A DNA stretch of 64,000 bases from an uncultured Clostridia bacterium (lineage in GTDB: Bacteria > Bacillota > Clostridia > UBA1381 > UBA9506). Position 1 is the stretch's first letter, and every line of letters starts with the position of its first letter. The stretch spans positions 16,686 to 80,685 of the forward strand of contig CALYAO010000052.1 in NCBI GenBank assembly GCA_944393605.1, written 5' to 3'. The notes beneath the pieces were generated by a model. The model was not told the origin of the DNA. It saw only the letters and a program-made list of their open reading frames with translations, and ran no database searches. A program made the position numbers and the translations under genes. Shown here one piece after another: positions 25,985 through 35,729 of this stretch.

Positions 25985-28282
25985 TTGAATCTATCAGAGA
26001 GTGCAATCAAGGTCCTGGAAAAACGGTATCTGGAGAAGGACAAAGACGGAAACTGTATCGAAACGCCCGAGGGGATGTTTCGTCGGGTGGCAGATGCCAT
26101 TGCAGCTGCGGACCTTTTATATGATAAAAAAGCGGATGTGGATGCGGTGTCGGAGGAATTCTTTGAGCTCATGACCAGCACGGCCTTTCTGCCCAACTCC
26201 CCGACGCTGATGAACGCGGGCCGCCCGCTGGGGCAGCTGTCTGCCTGTTTCGTGTTGCCGGTGGAGGACAGCATGGAGGCCATCTTTGAGACCATCAAGC
26301 AGGCCGCCATCATCCACAAAAGCGGCGGCGGGACGGGGTTTTCCTTCGCGCGTATTCGTCCGCAGGGCTCCACGGTGGGGTCCACTGGCGGCGTTGCAAG
26401 CGGCCCCATCAGCTTCATGAAGGTGTTTAATGCCGCGACCGAAGCAGTCAAGCAAGGAGGGACCCGGCGCGGCGCCAACATGGGCATCCTGCGGGTGGAC
26501 CATCCCGATATTTTGGACTTTATCACCTGTAAGCAGGACAACAGCGAGATCACCAACTTCAACATCAGCGTGGGCATCACGGAGGCCTTTATGCAGGCGG
26601 TGGAGCGGGGCAGTGACTACGATCTCATTGATCCGTCCACCAAGAAGAAGGTCGCGTCGCTCTCGGCGCGCGAGGTGTTTGAAAAACTGGTGGTTGCGGC
26701 ATGGAGCAACGGCGAGCCGGGCATCATCTTTTTGGACCGCATCAACGCAAAGAACATCGTGCCCGATGTGGCGGAGATTGAAAGCACCAATCCGTGCGGT
26801 GAGCAGCCGCTTCTGCCCTATGAGTCCTGCAACCTGGGCTCCATCAACCTGTCCATCATGGTGAAATCTGCCGGCGGCAAGCTGGTGGTGGATTACGACC
26901 GTCTGCGCACCACGGTGGAGACCGCAGTACATTTCTTGGACAACGTCATCGACGTGAACAAATATCCGCTGGAGCAGATTGATTTTACCACCAAACAGAC
27001 CCGTAAGATCGGCTTGGGCGTCATGGGCTTTGCGGACATGCTGTACAAGCTTGGTGTTCGGTATGATTCGGAGGAGAGCGTGCAGCTGGCGGAAGAAATC
27101 ATGCAGTTTGTGGATGGGACCGCCAAGCAGGCGAGCATGGAGCTGGCCAAGACGCGGGGCGTCTTCCCGCTGTTTGACCGGAGCATCTATGCGGGGACCG
27201 ACATGCGCCTGCGCAACGCGACCGTCACCACCATCGCGCCCACCGGCACCATCAGCATGATCGCAGGGACGTCTTCGGGCGTTGAGCCGGTGTTTGCGAT
27301 CTCTTTTATCCGCAACGTCATGGACAATACCGAGCTGGTGGAGACCAACCCCGTGTTCCGGGATTGTGCCATAAAGGGCGGATTCTATTCCGAATCGCTG
27401 ATGAAAAAGATTGCACAGCAGGGCAGCCTGCATGGGATTGCAGAGGTTCCGCGGGAGGTGCGGAACGTCTTCGTGACGGCACACGACGTGTCCCCCATTT
27501 GGCACATTAAGATCCAGGCGGCCTTCCAGAAATATACCGACAACGCGGTCTCCAAGACGGTCAATTTCCCCCACGACGCGACGGTGGACGACGTCCGTGA
27601 GGTGTTCGAGCTGGCCTATGAGATGGACTGTAAGGGCGTCACCATCTACCGGGACGGCAGCCGCGATTTGCAGGTATTAAATATTGGCAAGGTGAACGGC
27701 AAAGAGGAGGCGCCGGCACAGACGCCCGGCAAGGTGATTCCGCGGCAGCGGCCTGAGGTGACAACGGGCTTTACGGAAAAGATCCAAATTGGGTGCGGCA
27801 ACCTTTATGTGACGGTCAACTATGACGAGCACGACATCTGTGAGGTGTTTACCAACACGGGCCGCGGGGGCGGATGCCCGTCCCAGTCCGAGGCGACGGC
27901 GCGGCTGGTGTCCATCGCGCTGCGGTCGGGCCTGGATACGGGTGCGATCATCGAACAGCTGCGCGGTATCCGGTGCCCATCCACCATCAAACGGGGCAAC
28001 CTCAAGGTGACCTCCTGCCCCGATGCGATTGCGAAGGTCATCCAGAAGGTATACAGCTTCCAGCAAAATGGGAAGAAGCCCCCGACGGCGGCGGAAGTGG
28101 AGAGCATCCAAATTGAAGACCTGCCCGATTGCGATGGCGGCTGTGCGGACTGCAGCATGAAGTTCTCCTGCAACAACCCCAAAAAGGCGAGTGGCAAGCT
28201 GTGCCCGGAATGCGGTGCCGAGCTGGAGCATGAGGGCGGATGTGTGACCTGCCGTTCCTGTGGCTACTCCAAGTGTGGCTGA
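25985..28282 (+). CDS. nrdJ: adenosylcobalamin-dependent ribonucleotide reductase (class II)
   Basis: Makes deoxyribonucleotides with a cobalamin-derived radical, so it works without oxygen. 765 aa. Visible: the ATP-cone-free N-terminus NLSESAIKVLEKRYLEKD, NSPTLMNAGRPLGQLSACFV with the first active-site Cys, NPCGEQPLLPYESCNLGSIN with the radical Cys/Glu motif, and PTGTISMIAGTSSG. The C-terminal cysteine-rich tail (CPECGAELEHEGGC, CRSCGYSKCG) probably binds zinc and carries redox cysteines. The TTG at 25985 follows GGGAGG at about 9 bases and gives the family-typical start. It lies behind tandem NrdR boxes. Confidence 0.95.
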   Translation: MNLSESAIKVLEKRYLEKDKDGNCIETPEGMFRRVADAIAAADLLYDKKADVDAVSEEFFELMTSTAFLPNSPTLMNAGRPLGQLSACFVLPVEDSMEAIFETIKQAAIIHKSGGGTGFSFARIRPQGSTVGSTGGVASGPISFMKVFNAATEAVKQGGTRRGANMGILRVDHPDILDFITCKQDNSEITNFNISVGITEAFMQAVERGSDYDLIDPSTKKKVASLSAREVFEKLVVAAWSNGEPGIIFLDRINAKNIVPDVAEIESTNPCGEQPLLPYESCNLGSINLSIMVKSAGGKLVVDYDRLRTTVETAVHFLDNVIDVNKYPLEQIDFTTKQTRKIGLGVMGFADMLYKLGVRYDSEESVQLAEEIMQFVDGTAKQASMELAKTRGVFPLFDRSIYAGTDMRLRNATVTTIAPTGTISMIAGTSSGVEPVFAISFIRNVMDNTELVETNPVFRDCAIKGGFYSESLMKKIAQQGSLHGIAEVPREVRNVFVTAHDVSPIWHIKIQAAFQKYTDNAVSKTVNFPHDATVDDVREVFELAYEMDCKGVTIYRDGSRDLQVLNIGKVNGKEEAPAQTPGKVIPRQRPEVTTGFTEKIQIGCGNLYVTVNYDEHDICEVFTNTGRGGGCPSQSEATARLVSIALRSGLDTGAIIEQLRGIRCPSTIKRGNLKVTSCPDAIAKVIQKVYSFQQNGKKPPTAAEVESIQIEDLPDCDGGCADCSMKFSCNNPKKASGKLCPECGAELEHEGGCVTCRSCGYSKCG

Positions 28283-28298
28283 TGAAAGGAGGCATTTT

Positions 28299-28592
28299 GT
28301 GCTCGATTTGGCAAAGTGTATCGCAGCCTTTCATGCGCTGGGCATCCCTGAGCTGATGGAGGTGGCTGAGCTGCATGCGCTCCCCGGCGGTTATATCAAT
28401 CTCCTGTGCAAGCTGCCGAATGGGGAGATGGCGAAGGTGCTGGACGACGATAGGACCTACTATGGCGCGGAGGTGTGCAAGCGCGGCAGTGACCGGTGCT
28501 ATGGCCTGGCGGTGGACGAGACCCAGCTGCTGGTGTATGAGTATGGTGCAGAAGGCGCAGACGCCGAGCTGGTTGTGTGGAAACGGCTGTAA
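28299..28592 (+). CDS. 97-aa protein of unknown function in the nrdJ operon
   Basis: The GTG at 28299 follows AAAGGAGG at 6 bases, one of the best sites in the window, and only 16 bases separate it from the nrdJ stop. The product (VLDLAKCIAAFHALGIPELM, LPGGYINLLCKLPNGEMAKV, CYGLAVDETQLLVYEYGAEG) looks like a compact soluble alpha/beta protein without metal or membrane motifs. I do not recognise the family. The terminator downstream makes it the last gene of the nrdJ transcript. Confidence 0.7.
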   Translation: MLDLAKCIAAFHALGIPELMEVAELHALPGGYINLLCKLPNGEMAKVLDDDRTYYGAEVCKRGSDRCYGLAVDETQLLVYEYGAEGADAELVVWKRL

Positions 28593-28639
28593 GCAGATGC
28601 CTGTGCCTCCTGATAATTCAATTTGATTGAGAGGACAAG

Positions 28640-28687
28640 CCCCATCCTTTCCAATGCATATGGAGAGGATGGGGTTATCTTTTTTTC
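28640..28687 (+). terminator. terminator of the nrdJ operon
   Basis: CCCCATCCTTTCC (28640-28652) pairs with GGAGAGGATGGGG (28662-28674), one G-U, followed by TTATCTTTTTTT. Confidence 0.9.
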
Positions 28688-28705
28688 ATATTCTATAGAA
28701 GGGGA

Positions 28706-28734
28706 TTGCATTTGCAGATTGGTTGTGCTACAAT
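28706..28734 (+). promoter_or_regulatory. promoter of the MetH-activation-domain gene
   Basis: TTGCAT (28706-28711), 17 bases, TACAAT (28729-28734). It lies 33 bases upstream of the GTG start, which argues against any start further upstream. Confidence 0.6.
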
Positions 28735-28767
28735 GGATGCAACAATGAAGCGAAGGGTCTGATAGAT

Positions 28768-29439
28768 GTGGAACAATACATTTTGCGCGACCAGGGGATT
28801 GCGCTCACCTTGGATGAGGTGTACAAAGTGCTTCATCTAACGGAGGATATGGATGAAGAGGATGCCAAAACCGTTTCGGATATGGTGGCGGGCGTCAATG
28901 CGGTTGCCAATCCCAAGGCGGTCTACTGTGTGGCGGCCATTGAGGAAAAAGGCCCCGACTATGTTGTGATCGAAGGGCATAAATTTGTTTCCCAGCTGGT
29001 GCGGGATAATCTTGAGCCGGTGCATAAGGTCATCCCGTATGCTGTGACCTGTGGCGAGGAAGCAGAAGCGTGGTCCAAGCAATTTGACGATATCCTGCTG
29101 CAGTTTTGGGCAGATGAGATCAAAAAGCTGCTCATGGGGAAGATCAATCAGATGGTGGTGGAGCGCATCCGCAAGACGTATTTCCCAGAGGGCGGGATGT
29201 CCGCTATGAGCCCGGGTTCGCTTGCCGCTTGGCCGCTCACCGAGCAGCGGACGCTGTTTGGCCTGATTGGGGATGTTAAGGAGTTGGTCGGGATTACGTT
29301 GACGGAGTCCTGCCTGATGCTGCCGTCCAAATCCATTTCGGGTTTTTATTTTTCCAGCGACACTGGTTATGTGAACTGCAAATATTGCCCCATTCTCAAA
29401 TGTCCCGGCCGGCGTGCGCCGTTTGAAGGGGAGTTATAG
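28768..29439 (+). CDS. stand-alone methionine synthase activation-domain protein
   Basis: 223 aa resembling the AdoMet-binding reactivation domain of cobalamin-dependent methionine synthase. It has TYFPEGGMSAMSPGSLAAWP (the RxSPGYxxWP-like motif), LFGLIGDVKELVGITLTESC and MLPSKSISGFYF. It ends in an added cysteine cluster (CKYCPILKC). The GTG at 28768 follows GAAGGG and lies downstream of its promoter. No MetH lies nearby. Such proteins accompany split methionine synthases or other corrinoid proteins; the neighbouring reductase is also cobalamin-dependent. Confidence 0.8.
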   Translation: MEQYILRDQGIALTLDEVYKVLHLTEDMDEEDAKTVSDMVAGVNAVANPKAVYCVAAIEEKGPDYVVIEGHKFVSQLVRDNLEPVHKVIPYAVTCGEEAEAWSKQFDDILLQFWADEIKKLLMGKINQMVVERIRKTYFPEGGMSAMSPGSLAAWPLTEQRTLFGLIGDVKELVGITLTESCLMLPSKSISGFYFSSDTGYVNCKYCPILKCPGRRAPFEGEL

Positions 29440-29460
29440 GAGATAAATACCTTGGAAAAA

Positions 29461-29510
29461 TGCACAAATTAAAGCTTGGTAAGATATGAAAGTTTGTGCA
29501 ATATTTTTTT
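29461..29510 (+). terminator. possible terminator
   Basis: TGCACAAA (29461-29468) and TTTGTGCA (29493-29500) are perfect inverted arms around a long 24-base loop, followed by ATATTTTTTT. It lies 20 bases after the preceding gene. Confidence 0.5.
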
Positions 29511-29528
29511 GAGAAAAGTGAAAAAAAA

Positions 29529-29557
29529 CTTGCATTTTATCGCCCGATGGTGTATGA
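29529..29557 (+). promoter_or_regulatory. promoter of the ribosomal super-operon
   Basis: TTGCAT (29529-29534), 17 bases, TATGAT (29552-29557). A leader of about 355 bases follows before rpsJ. Confidence 0.55.
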
Positions 29558-29750
29558 TAAATAGGCTGTGACATGGCATACGATGAAGCGGGAGGTTGCC
29601 ATCCGATTGGGTGGGTTTTTCCGTGGAGAATGTCCGATTTTTAAAACCGGGCGACAGAGTCATACAAAACGATGAAGTAGATGTGCAAAAAAGGCCGTGC
29701 TATGCCTGTTTGCGCAGACGTACCTTGTTTTTGTAAGATAGCTGATGAAA

Positions 29751-29780
29751 GGCCCAGGACCAAATTGCTGGGTCTTTTTT
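29751..29780 (+). terminator. attenuator-like hairpin in the S10 leader
   Basis: GGCCCAG (29751-29757) pairs with CTGGGTC (29768-29774), then TTTTTT. It lies within the leader 140 bases before rpsJ. Either it is an attenuator, or it ends a separate short transcript. Confidence 0.6.
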
Positions 29781-29918
29781 ATTGGCAAACAGGATACACC
29801 CGGCACAGTGTAAGTTTTCATGCACTTGCCGAAAAGCTGTCGTTTCAGGAACCAAGCAGGGTTCTAGCGAGGTTCACATGGTTCACAGACAACTTTTCAT
29901 CGAAGGAGGGAACGTCAA

Positions 29919-30230
29919 ATGGCACAAAGTCAGAAAATCAGGATCCGCCTGAAGGCATACGATCATGTACTGCTTGACCAGTCGGCGGAAAAAATCGTGG
30001 AGACTGCGAAGAGAACGGGCGCAAAGGTTTCGGGCCCCATCCCGCTGCCCACGAAGAAAGAGGTTATCACCATCCTGCGTGCGGTACACAAGTACAAGGA
30101 CTCCAGAGAGCAGTTTGAGCTGCGCACGCACAAGAGACTCATCGATATCCTGCTGCCTACCCAGAAGACGGTGGACGCGCTGATGCGGACCGAGCTTCCG
30201 GCGGGCGTGGATATAGAGATCAAGCTTTAA
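29919..30230 (+). CDS. rpsJ: 30S ribosomal protein S10
   Basis: First gene of the S10 operon, 103 aa, full length. S10 sits in the 30S head and also acts with NusB in antitermination. Typical segments: [20 protein letters not shown] and [38 protein letters not shown] precedes the ATG. An unusually long spacer of 217 bases separates it from rplC. Confidence 0.98.
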   Translation: MAQSQKIRIRLKAYDHVLLDQSAEKIVETAKRTGAKVSGPIPLPTKKEVITILRAVHKYKDSREQFELRTHKRLIDILLPTQKTVDALMRTELPAGVDIEIKL

Positions 30231-30447
30231 TATAGGAAACCCTTGTGCCGCATGTGGCCGGATGAACTACCCGTTGTTTGCGGGCAACCATTTGGGGCGG
30301 ACGTTTGGGATGAAAGCAGCATTTTGTTTTCTTCGTATATTATAGCGGCAAGCTGCACGTGCGGCTTGTTTCGGCACTGCGTAACAGCAGGTCATGTTCG
30401 CGCCGCTCTGGCGTGAACCAATAACCATTATAGGAGGTGCTTTCGTT
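30231..30447 (+). other. structured 217-base spacer between rpsJ and rplC
   Basis: No ORF with a ribosome binding site. Strong inverted repeats are present: GTTCGCGCC/GGCGTGAAC (30396-30404, 30410-30418, one G-U), and CAAGC-GCACGTGC-GCTTG near 30343-30369. CCCG/CGGG lies near 30270-30284. This may be a processing site or a ribosomal-protein binding site. Confidence 0.5.
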
Positions 30448-31083
30448 ATGAACAAAGCGATTTTAGGCACAAAGCTCGGCATGACGCAGCTCTTCGACGA
30501 AGAGGGCCGTCTCGTCCCTGTGACAGTTGTCCAGGCAGGACCGTGCAGAGTCATTCAGAAGAAGACCAAGGAGATCGATGGCTATGACGCGGTCCAGGTC
30601 GGCTTCGGTGAGAAAAAGGAAAAACATACCCCCAAGCCCATGCAGGGGCATTTCAAGAAGGCCGGGACCGGCTACATGAAATACCTGCGGGAGCTCAAGC
30701 TGGCGAACAGCGCGGAGATGAATGTGGGCGACGAGATCAAGGCGGACGTCTTTGAGGCGGGCAACGTCGTGGACGTGACCGGGATCTCCAAGGGCAAAGG
30801 GTACCAGGGTCCCATCAAGCGCTGGGGCGCACACCGTGGTCCTATGACGCACGGTTCGGGTTACCATCGCGGCCCGGGTTCCATGGGCGCGTGTTCTACG
30901 CCGTCCCGTGTCATGAAGGGCAAGAAGCTCGCAGGACACATGGGCGTTGAGCGCGTCACGGTGCAGAACCTGGATGTTGTCAAGGTAGATGTCGAGAAGA
31001 ACATTATTGCGATTAAGGGAGCCATTCCTGGCCCCAAGGGCGGAATGGTGATCATCAGAGATGCCGTCAAGGGCGGCAAATAA
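30448..31083 (+). CDS. rplC: 50S ribosomal protein L3
   Basis: 211 aa. It begins [20 protein letters not shown] and has the conserved loop [17 protein letters not shown] that reaches the peptidyl-transferase centre. ATG at 30448 lies after AGGAGGTGC; an in-frame ATG at 30394 lies in the spacer without a site. Confidence 0.98.
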   Translation: MNKAILGTKLGMTQLFDEEGRLVPVTVVQAGPCRVIQKKTKEIDGYDAVQVGFGEKKEKHTPKPMQGHFKKAGTGYMKYLRELKLANSAEMNVGDEIKADVFEAGNVVDVTGISKGKGYQGPIKRWGAHRGPMTHGSGYHRGPGSMGACSTPSRVMKGKKLAGHMGVERVTVQNLDVVKVDVEKNIIAIKGAIPGPKGGMVIIRDAVKGGK

Positions 31084-31103
31084 GGCAGAAAGGAGGAAGT
31101 GAC

Positions 31104-31730
31104 ATGCCAAGCGTAGCATTGTATAATATGGAAGGCAAGCAGGTTGGGGAGTTCGCGCTGAATGACGCGGTGTTTGGTATCCAGCCCAACAAGACAGCGG
31201 TACACACCGTGGTTGTGAACTACCTGGCGAATCAGCGCCAGGGTACCCAGAGCGCGCTGACCCGTACTGAGGTGCGCGGCGGCGGCATCAAGCCGTGGCG
31301 TCAAAAGGGGACGGGCCGCGCAAGACAGGGCTCCATCCGTGCGCCGCAGTGGACGGGCGGCGGTGTTGTGTTTGCGCCCAAACCGCGCGACTATCGCACC
31401 AGCGTCAACAAGAAGGTTCGCAAGCTGGCCATGCGCAGCGTGCTGTCTGCCAAATGTGCGGACAACGAGCTGGTCGTGCTGGATGCTCTGACGATGGATG
31501 AGTTTAAGACCAAGACCATCGTTTCCATGCTCAAGAATCTGAGCGTTGAGAAAAAGGCACTGATTGTGCTGCCCGAGAAGGATGAGAAGGTATATCGCAG
31601 CGCCAAGAACATCCCTGGCGTCAAGGCGACCTTTGTGGGCACCATGAACGTATATGACGTATTGAACTATGACAAATGCATCATCGTAGCAGATGCGGCG
31701 GAAAAGATCGGGGAGGTGTACGGACAATGA
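31104..31730 (+). CDS. rplD: 50S ribosomal protein L4
   Basis: 208 aa. Conserved arm [20 protein letters not shown] and [20 protein letters not shown], which line the exit tunnel. AAAGGAGGAAGTGAC precedes the ATG. The stop overlaps the rplW start by ATGA. In E. coli L4 represses its operon; whether this occurs here is unknown. Confidence 0.98.
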   Translation: MPSVALYNMEGKQVGEFALNDAVFGIQPNKTAVHTVVVNYLANQRQGTQSALTRTEVRGGGIKPWRQKGTGRARQGSIRAPQWTGGGVVFAPKPRDYRTSVNKKVRKLAMRSVLSAKCADNELVVLDALTMDEFKTKTIVSMLKNLSVEKKALIVLPEKDEKVYRSAKNIPGVKATFVGTMNVYDVLNYDKCIIVADAAEKIGEVYGQ

Positions 31731-32020
31731 AATTCGCACACGATATCATCATTAAGCCGATGATTTCCGAGAAGACCATGGACGGCATCCCGGAAGGCAG
31801 ATACACCTTCCAGGTGGCGAAGGACGCCAATAAGATTGAGATCAAAAAGGCGGTCGAGGAGATTTTTGATGTGACGGTGGAGAAGGTTACCACCATGAAC
31901 TACATCGGTAAGATGAAGCGCCAGGGCCGTACCGAAGGCAGAAGGCCCAGCTTTAAGAAGGCCATCGTAGTACTCAAAAAGGGCTCCAAGCCCATCGAGT
32001 TCTTTGAAGGCATGGTATAA
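31727..32020 (+). CDS. rplW: 50S ribosomal protein L23
   Basis: 97 aa, docking site for SRP and trigger factor at the tunnel exit. Opening [20 protein letters not shown]. It starts at 31727 overlapping the rplD stop, with GGGGAGG upstream inside rplD. An 85-base spacer with no gene follows. Confidence 0.97.
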   Translation: MKFAHDIIIKPMISEKTMDGIPEGRYTFQVAKDANKIEIKKAVEEIFDVTVEKVTTMNYIGKMKRQGRTEGRRPSFKKAIVVLKKGSKPIEFFEGMV

Positions 32021-32105
32021 TTGCGGGCATATGATTTGGCAGGTGCAAGTGCGCCTGTGACACGAGACACCCGTACCTCAAATTATTAGTAAGGAGTGAA
32101 ACAGG

Positions 32106-32939
32106 ATGCCTACGAAAAAATATAATCCTACTTCACCGGCCCGCAGGTTCATGACGGTTTCCACCTTTGAGGAAATCACCAAGAAAGAGCCTGAGCGTTC
32201 CCTGCTGGAGCCTCAAAAGAAGTTCTCCGGCAGAAACTCCTACGGCCGCATCACCGTGCGGCATCGGGGCGGTGGCAATAGACAGAAATATCGTATCATT
32301 GATTTTAAGCGCAACAAAGAGGGCGATGCGACGGTCATCGGCATTGAGTACGATCCGAACCGGAGCGCCAACATCGCGCTGGTGCAGTATGCAGACGGCG
32401 AAAAGCGGTACTTCATCGCGCCCAACGGTGTGACAGACGGCGACGTTTTGGTTACGGCCAAGGACGGCGCGGACATCAAGCCGGGCAACGCGATGCAGAT
32501 CCAGAACATCCCGGTCGGTACGCTGATTCATAACATCGAGCTCATGCCCGGCAAGGGCGGTCAGCTGGTCCGCAGCGCGGGCGGTGCGGCGCAGCTCATG
32601 GCGAAGGAAGGCAAGTATGCGCAGGTTCGTCTGCCGTCTGGTGAGGTTCGTCTGGTTCCCATGAACTGCATGGCGACCATCGGCCAGGTTGGTAACCTCG
32701 ACCATGAGAACATCTCCATTGGTAAGGCCGGCCGCAAGCGTCACATGGGCTGGCGCCCGACGGTCAGAGGTTCTGTCATGAACCCCTGCGACCACCCGCA
32801 TGGCGGTGGTGAGGGCAAATCTCCCATCGGTCGTCCGAGCCCGGTTACGCCGTGGGGTAAGCCGGCGCTGGGTCTCAAGACGCGCAAGAAAAAGAACGTC
32901 AGCGACAAGTTTATTGTGAAGAGAAGGAACGTGAAATAG
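32106..32939 (+). CDS. rplB: 50S ribosomal protein L2
   Basis: 277 aa. Conserved regions: [20 protein letters not shown] and the peptidyl-transferase-proximal [35 protein letters not shown] precedes the ATG. Full length. Confidence 0.98.
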   Translation: MPTKKYNPTSPARRFMTVSTFEEITKKEPERSLLEPQKKFSGRNSYGRITVRHRGGGNRQKYRIIDFKRNKEGDATVIGIEYDPNRSANIALVQYADGEKRYFIAPNGVTDGDVLVTAKDGADIKPGNAMQIQNIPVGTLIHNIELMPGKGGQLVRSAGGAAQLMAKEGKYAQVRLPSGEVRLVPMNCMATIGQVGNLDHENISIGKAGRKRHMGWRPTVRGSVMNPCDHPHGGGEGKSPIGRPSPVTPWGKPALGLKTRKKKNVSDKFIVKRRNVK

Positions 32940-32999
32940 GCTGGGGGATGCTTTTTCGCATTCCCTTCCGCCAGATTGGTTGGAAGGAGGCAAAGATAG

Positions 33000-33272
33000 A
33001 TGAGCAGATCGGTGAAAAAGGGGCCGTTTGTAGAAGAGCGCCTGCTCAAGCGGATCATCGCGATGAACGAGGCGAATGAAAAGAAGGTTGTGAAGACCTG
33101 GTCCAGAAGTTCTACCATTTTCCCGGATATGGTTGGGCACACCATTGCCGTCCATGATGGCAGAAAGCATGTGCCGGTGTTTATTTCGGAGGATATGGTC
33201 GGCCATAAATTGGGTGAGTTTGCTCCCACGCGTACCTACAGGGGCCATGCGGGCGCTAAGACATCCAGATAA
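33000..33272 (+). CDS. rpsS: 30S ribosomal protein S19
   Basis: 90 aa. Opening [19 protein letters not shown] and end [37 protein letters not shown] precedes the ATG. Confidence 0.98.
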   Translation: MSRSVKKGPFVEERLLKRIIAMNEANEKKVVKTWSRSSTIFPDMVGHTIAVHDGRKHVPVFISEDMVGHKLGEFAPTRTYRGHAGAKTSR

Positions 33273-33307
33273 GCCATTGCCAGTTGTATAAGAGAGGAGG
33301 AATACAC

Positions 33308-33646
33308 GTGGAAGCAAGAGCAGTATTGCGCTATGCTCGTATTTCGTCGAGAAAAGTCAAGATCGTGATTGATATGATTCGCAATAAGCCGGTTGGAACT
33401 GCGATGGGGATTATTAAGAATACCCCTAAAGGTGCCAGCGAGCTGTTGGAGAAGCTGTTAAATTCCGCGATTGCCAATGCGGTGAATAACCACAACATGG
33501 ATGCGGATAATCTGTATGTCGCTGAGGTGTATGCCAACCAGGGCCCAACGCTCAAGCGTATTATGCCGCGGGCACAGGGTCGGGCATTCCGGATTCGGAA
33601 GCGCACCAGCCACATTACGATCGTATTGAAAGAAAAAGAAAGCTAA
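33308..33646 (+). CDS. rplV: 50S ribosomal protein L22
   Basis: 112 aa from the GTG at 33308, which follows GAGAGGAGGAATACAC; an in-frame ATG at 33284 would put that site inside the gene. [20 protein letters not shown] is typical, and the hairpin [20 protein letters not shown] reaches into the exit tunnel. Confidence 0.97.
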   Translation: MEARAVLRYARISSRKVKIVIDMIRNKPVGTAMGIIKNTPKGASELLEKLLNSAIANAVNNHNMDADNLYVAEVYANQGPTLKRIMPRAQGRAFRIRKRTSHITIVLKEKES

Positions 33647-33664
33647 AAGAAGGAGGTATGAGGT

Positions 33665-34333
33665 TTGGGTCAGAAAGTAAATCCGCATGGATTGAGAGTC
33701 GGAGTAATCAAAGATTGGGATTCCAGATGGTTCGCGGGTAAGAGCAATTTTGGCGACCTTTTGGTGGAAGATTATCAGCTGAGAAAATTCTTAAAGAAAC
33801 TTCTGTTTGCCGCCGGTATCTCCAAGATTGAGATTGAGCGCAGTGCAAACCGTGTTCGGATTAACATCTTTGCGGCAAAGCCCGGTATCATCATTGGCCG
33901 TGGCGGCAGCGAGATTGAGAAAGTCAAGAAGCAGGTTGAGGCGATGACGGGCAAGAACGTCGCGCTCAATATCGTTGAGGTGCGTCAGCCCGATGTGGAT
34001 GCACAGCTGGTGGCAGAGAACATCGCAGCGCAGCTGGAGCGCCGGATCTCCTTCCGGAAGGCCATGAAGTCGGTGATGGGCCGTGCCATGAAGCTGGGTG
34101 CGAAGGGCATCAAGACCTGCTGTGCCGGCCGTCTGGGCGGCGCGGAGATCGCGCGTACGGAGCACTACCATGAGGGTACCATTCCGCTGCAGACGCTGCG
34201 TGCGGATATTGATTACGGCTTTGCGGAAGCCAATACGACCTACGGAAAAATCGGCGTCAAGGTTTGGATTTACAAGGGTGAGATCCTGCCCGACAGCAAG
34301 AAGGCGACGCAGAGGTCTGAGAGGAGGAAATAA
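33665..34333 (+). CDS. rpsC: 30S ribosomal protein S3
   Basis: 222 aa with a TTG start at 33665 (TTG GGT CAG AAA) eight bases after AAGGAGG. KH domain motif [21 protein letters not shown]-terminal domain [20 protein letters not shown]. Only two bases separate it from rplP. Confidence 0.98.
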   Translation: MGQKVNPHGLRVGVIKDWDSRWFAGKSNFGDLLVEDYQLRKFLKKLLFAAGISKIEIERSANRVRINIFAAKPGIIIGRGGSEIEKVKKQVEAMTGKNVALNIVEVRQPDVDAQLVAENIAAQLERRISFRKAMKSVMGRAMKLGAKGIKTCCAGRLGGAEIARTEHYHEGTIPLQTLRADIDYGFAEANTTYGKIGVKVWIYKGEILPDSKKATQRSERRK

Positions 34334-34335
34334 GC

Positions 34336-34779
34336 ATGTTATTGCCGAAAAGGGTAAAATACAGAAGAGTGATGCGCGGCCGCATGACCGGTAAAGCAAC
34401 GCGCGGCAACGTGGTAACATATGGCGAATATGGCCTGCAGGCAACCGAGTGTGCTTGGATCACCTCCAATCAGATCGAGGCTGCTCGTATCGCAATGACC
34501 CGTTACACCAAGAGAGGCGGTCAGGTTTGGATTAAGATTTTCCCCGATAAGCCTGTGACCGAAAAGCCGGCTGAAACCCGTATGGGTAGCGGTAAAGGTT
34601 CCCCGGAGTACTGGGTTGCGGTGGTAAAGCCCGGCAGGGTGATGTTTGAAATCAGCGGCGTGCCAGAAGAAACTGCACGGGAAGCTCTGCGTCTCGCTTC
34701 GCATAAGCTGCCCATCAAGTGTAAGTTCGTGGCGCGTGAAGCGTCAGAAACGGAGGCTGGGTCGAATGAAAGTGAATGA
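34336..34779 (+). CDS. rplP: 50S ribosomal protein L16
   Basis: 147 aa. [20 protein letters not shown] at the start; [20 protein letters not shown] is the conserved centre. GAGAGGAGG precedes the ATG. Its end overlaps rpmC by 14 bases. Confidence 0.98.
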   Translation: MLLPKRVKYRRVMRGRMTGKATRGNVVTYGEYGLQATECAWITSNQIEAARIAMTRYTKRGGQVWIKIFPDKPVTEKPAETRMGSGKGSPEYWVAVVKPGRVMFEISGVPEETAREALRLASHKLPIKCKFVAREASETEAGSNESE

Positions 34780-34963
34780 AATCCGTGATTACACGCAGGA
34801 CGAATTGGTCAGCAATCTGGCCGACCTGAAGAAAGAGCTGTTTAACCTCAGATTTCAGAATGCGACCAATCAGCTGGAGAACCCCATGCGGATTGTGGAG
34901 GTTAAGCGGTCCATTGCCAGAATTAAGACAGTGATGCGCGAGCGGGAGCTCGAGCAGGCATAA
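34766..34963 (+). CDS. rpmC: 50S ribosomal protein L29
   Basis: 65 aa. [20 protein letters not shown] and [19 protein letters not shown] are typical. The start at 34766 lies within the rplP end, with ACGGAGG upstream, implying translational coupling. Confidence 0.97.
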   Translation: MKVNEIRDYTQDELVSNLADLKKELFNLRFQNATNQLENPMRIVEVKRSIARIKTVMRERELEQA

Positions 34964-35002
34964 GCAAAGAGAAGCCTTGATTGAGAAGAAAGGAGTGAAA
35001 TC

Positions 35003-35260
35003 ATGGAGGCAAGGAATTTCAGAAAGCAGAGAACCGGCAAGGTTGTGAGCAACAAGATGGACAAGACCATCGTGGTTGCCATCGAATATAATGTGAAGCA
35101 TCCGCTGTATGGGAAGATCATGAAGCGCACCTATAAGCTGAAGGCCCATGATGAGAATAACGAATGCGGCATCGGCGATCGCGTGGTCGTGATGGAGACC
35201 CGTCCGCTCTCCAAGGAGAAGAGATGGCGTCTGGTCCGGATTGCGGAAAAGGCACAGTAA
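35003..35260 (+). CDS. rpsQ: 30S ribosomal protein S17
   Basis: 85 aa. [20 protein letters not shown] and [20 protein letters not shown] are conserved. AAAGGAGTGAAATC precedes the ATG. Confidence 0.98.
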   Translation: MEARNFRKQRTGKVVSNKMDKTIVVAIEYNVKHPLYGKIMKRTYKLKAHDENNECGIGDRVVVMETRPLSKEKRWRLVRIAEKAQ

Positions 35261-35317
35261 TAAAATTGGGAGCTCCGCGAGGGCATCTTGCGGCGCTTGG
35301 AATGGAGGGTTTCCCAG

Positions 35318-35686
35318 ATGATTCAACAGCAAACCAGATTGAAGGTTGCAGATAACACCGGCGCGAAAGAGCTTATGTGCATCCGGGTCCTGGGCGGATC
35401 CAAACGGCGCTATGGCGCGATCGGTGACGTGGTTGTTGCTTCGGTCAAGAAAGCGACGCCCGGCGGTGTTGTAAAAAAAGGTGACGTCGTGAAGGCGGTT
35501 ATCGTGCGTTCGGTGAATGCGACGCGGCGGCCGGACGGTACCTATATCAAATTTGATGAGAATGCAGCGGTTATCATCCGTGAGGACAAGAACCCGCGCG
35601 GCACCCGTATCTTTGGGCCGGTCGCAAGGGAGCTGCGTGACAAGGATTATATGAAGATCCTGTCGCTGGCGCCTGAGGTTCTGTAA
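35318..35686 (+). CDS. rplN: 50S ribosomal protein L14
   Basis: 122 aa, the family length, from the ATG at 35318 (GGAGGG upstream). [20 protein letters not shown] and [20 protein letters not shown] are diagnostic. Confidence 0.98.
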   Translation: MIQQQTRLKVADNTGAKELMCIRVLGGSKRRYGAIGDVVVASVKKATPGGVVKKGDVVKAVIVRSVNATRRPDGTYIKFDENAAVIIREDKNPRGTRIFGPVARELRDKDYMKILSLAPEVL

Positions 35687-35729
35687 GAGCACGAAAATCC
35701 ACTTCATTTGGAATAGGAGGTGCACGAAA

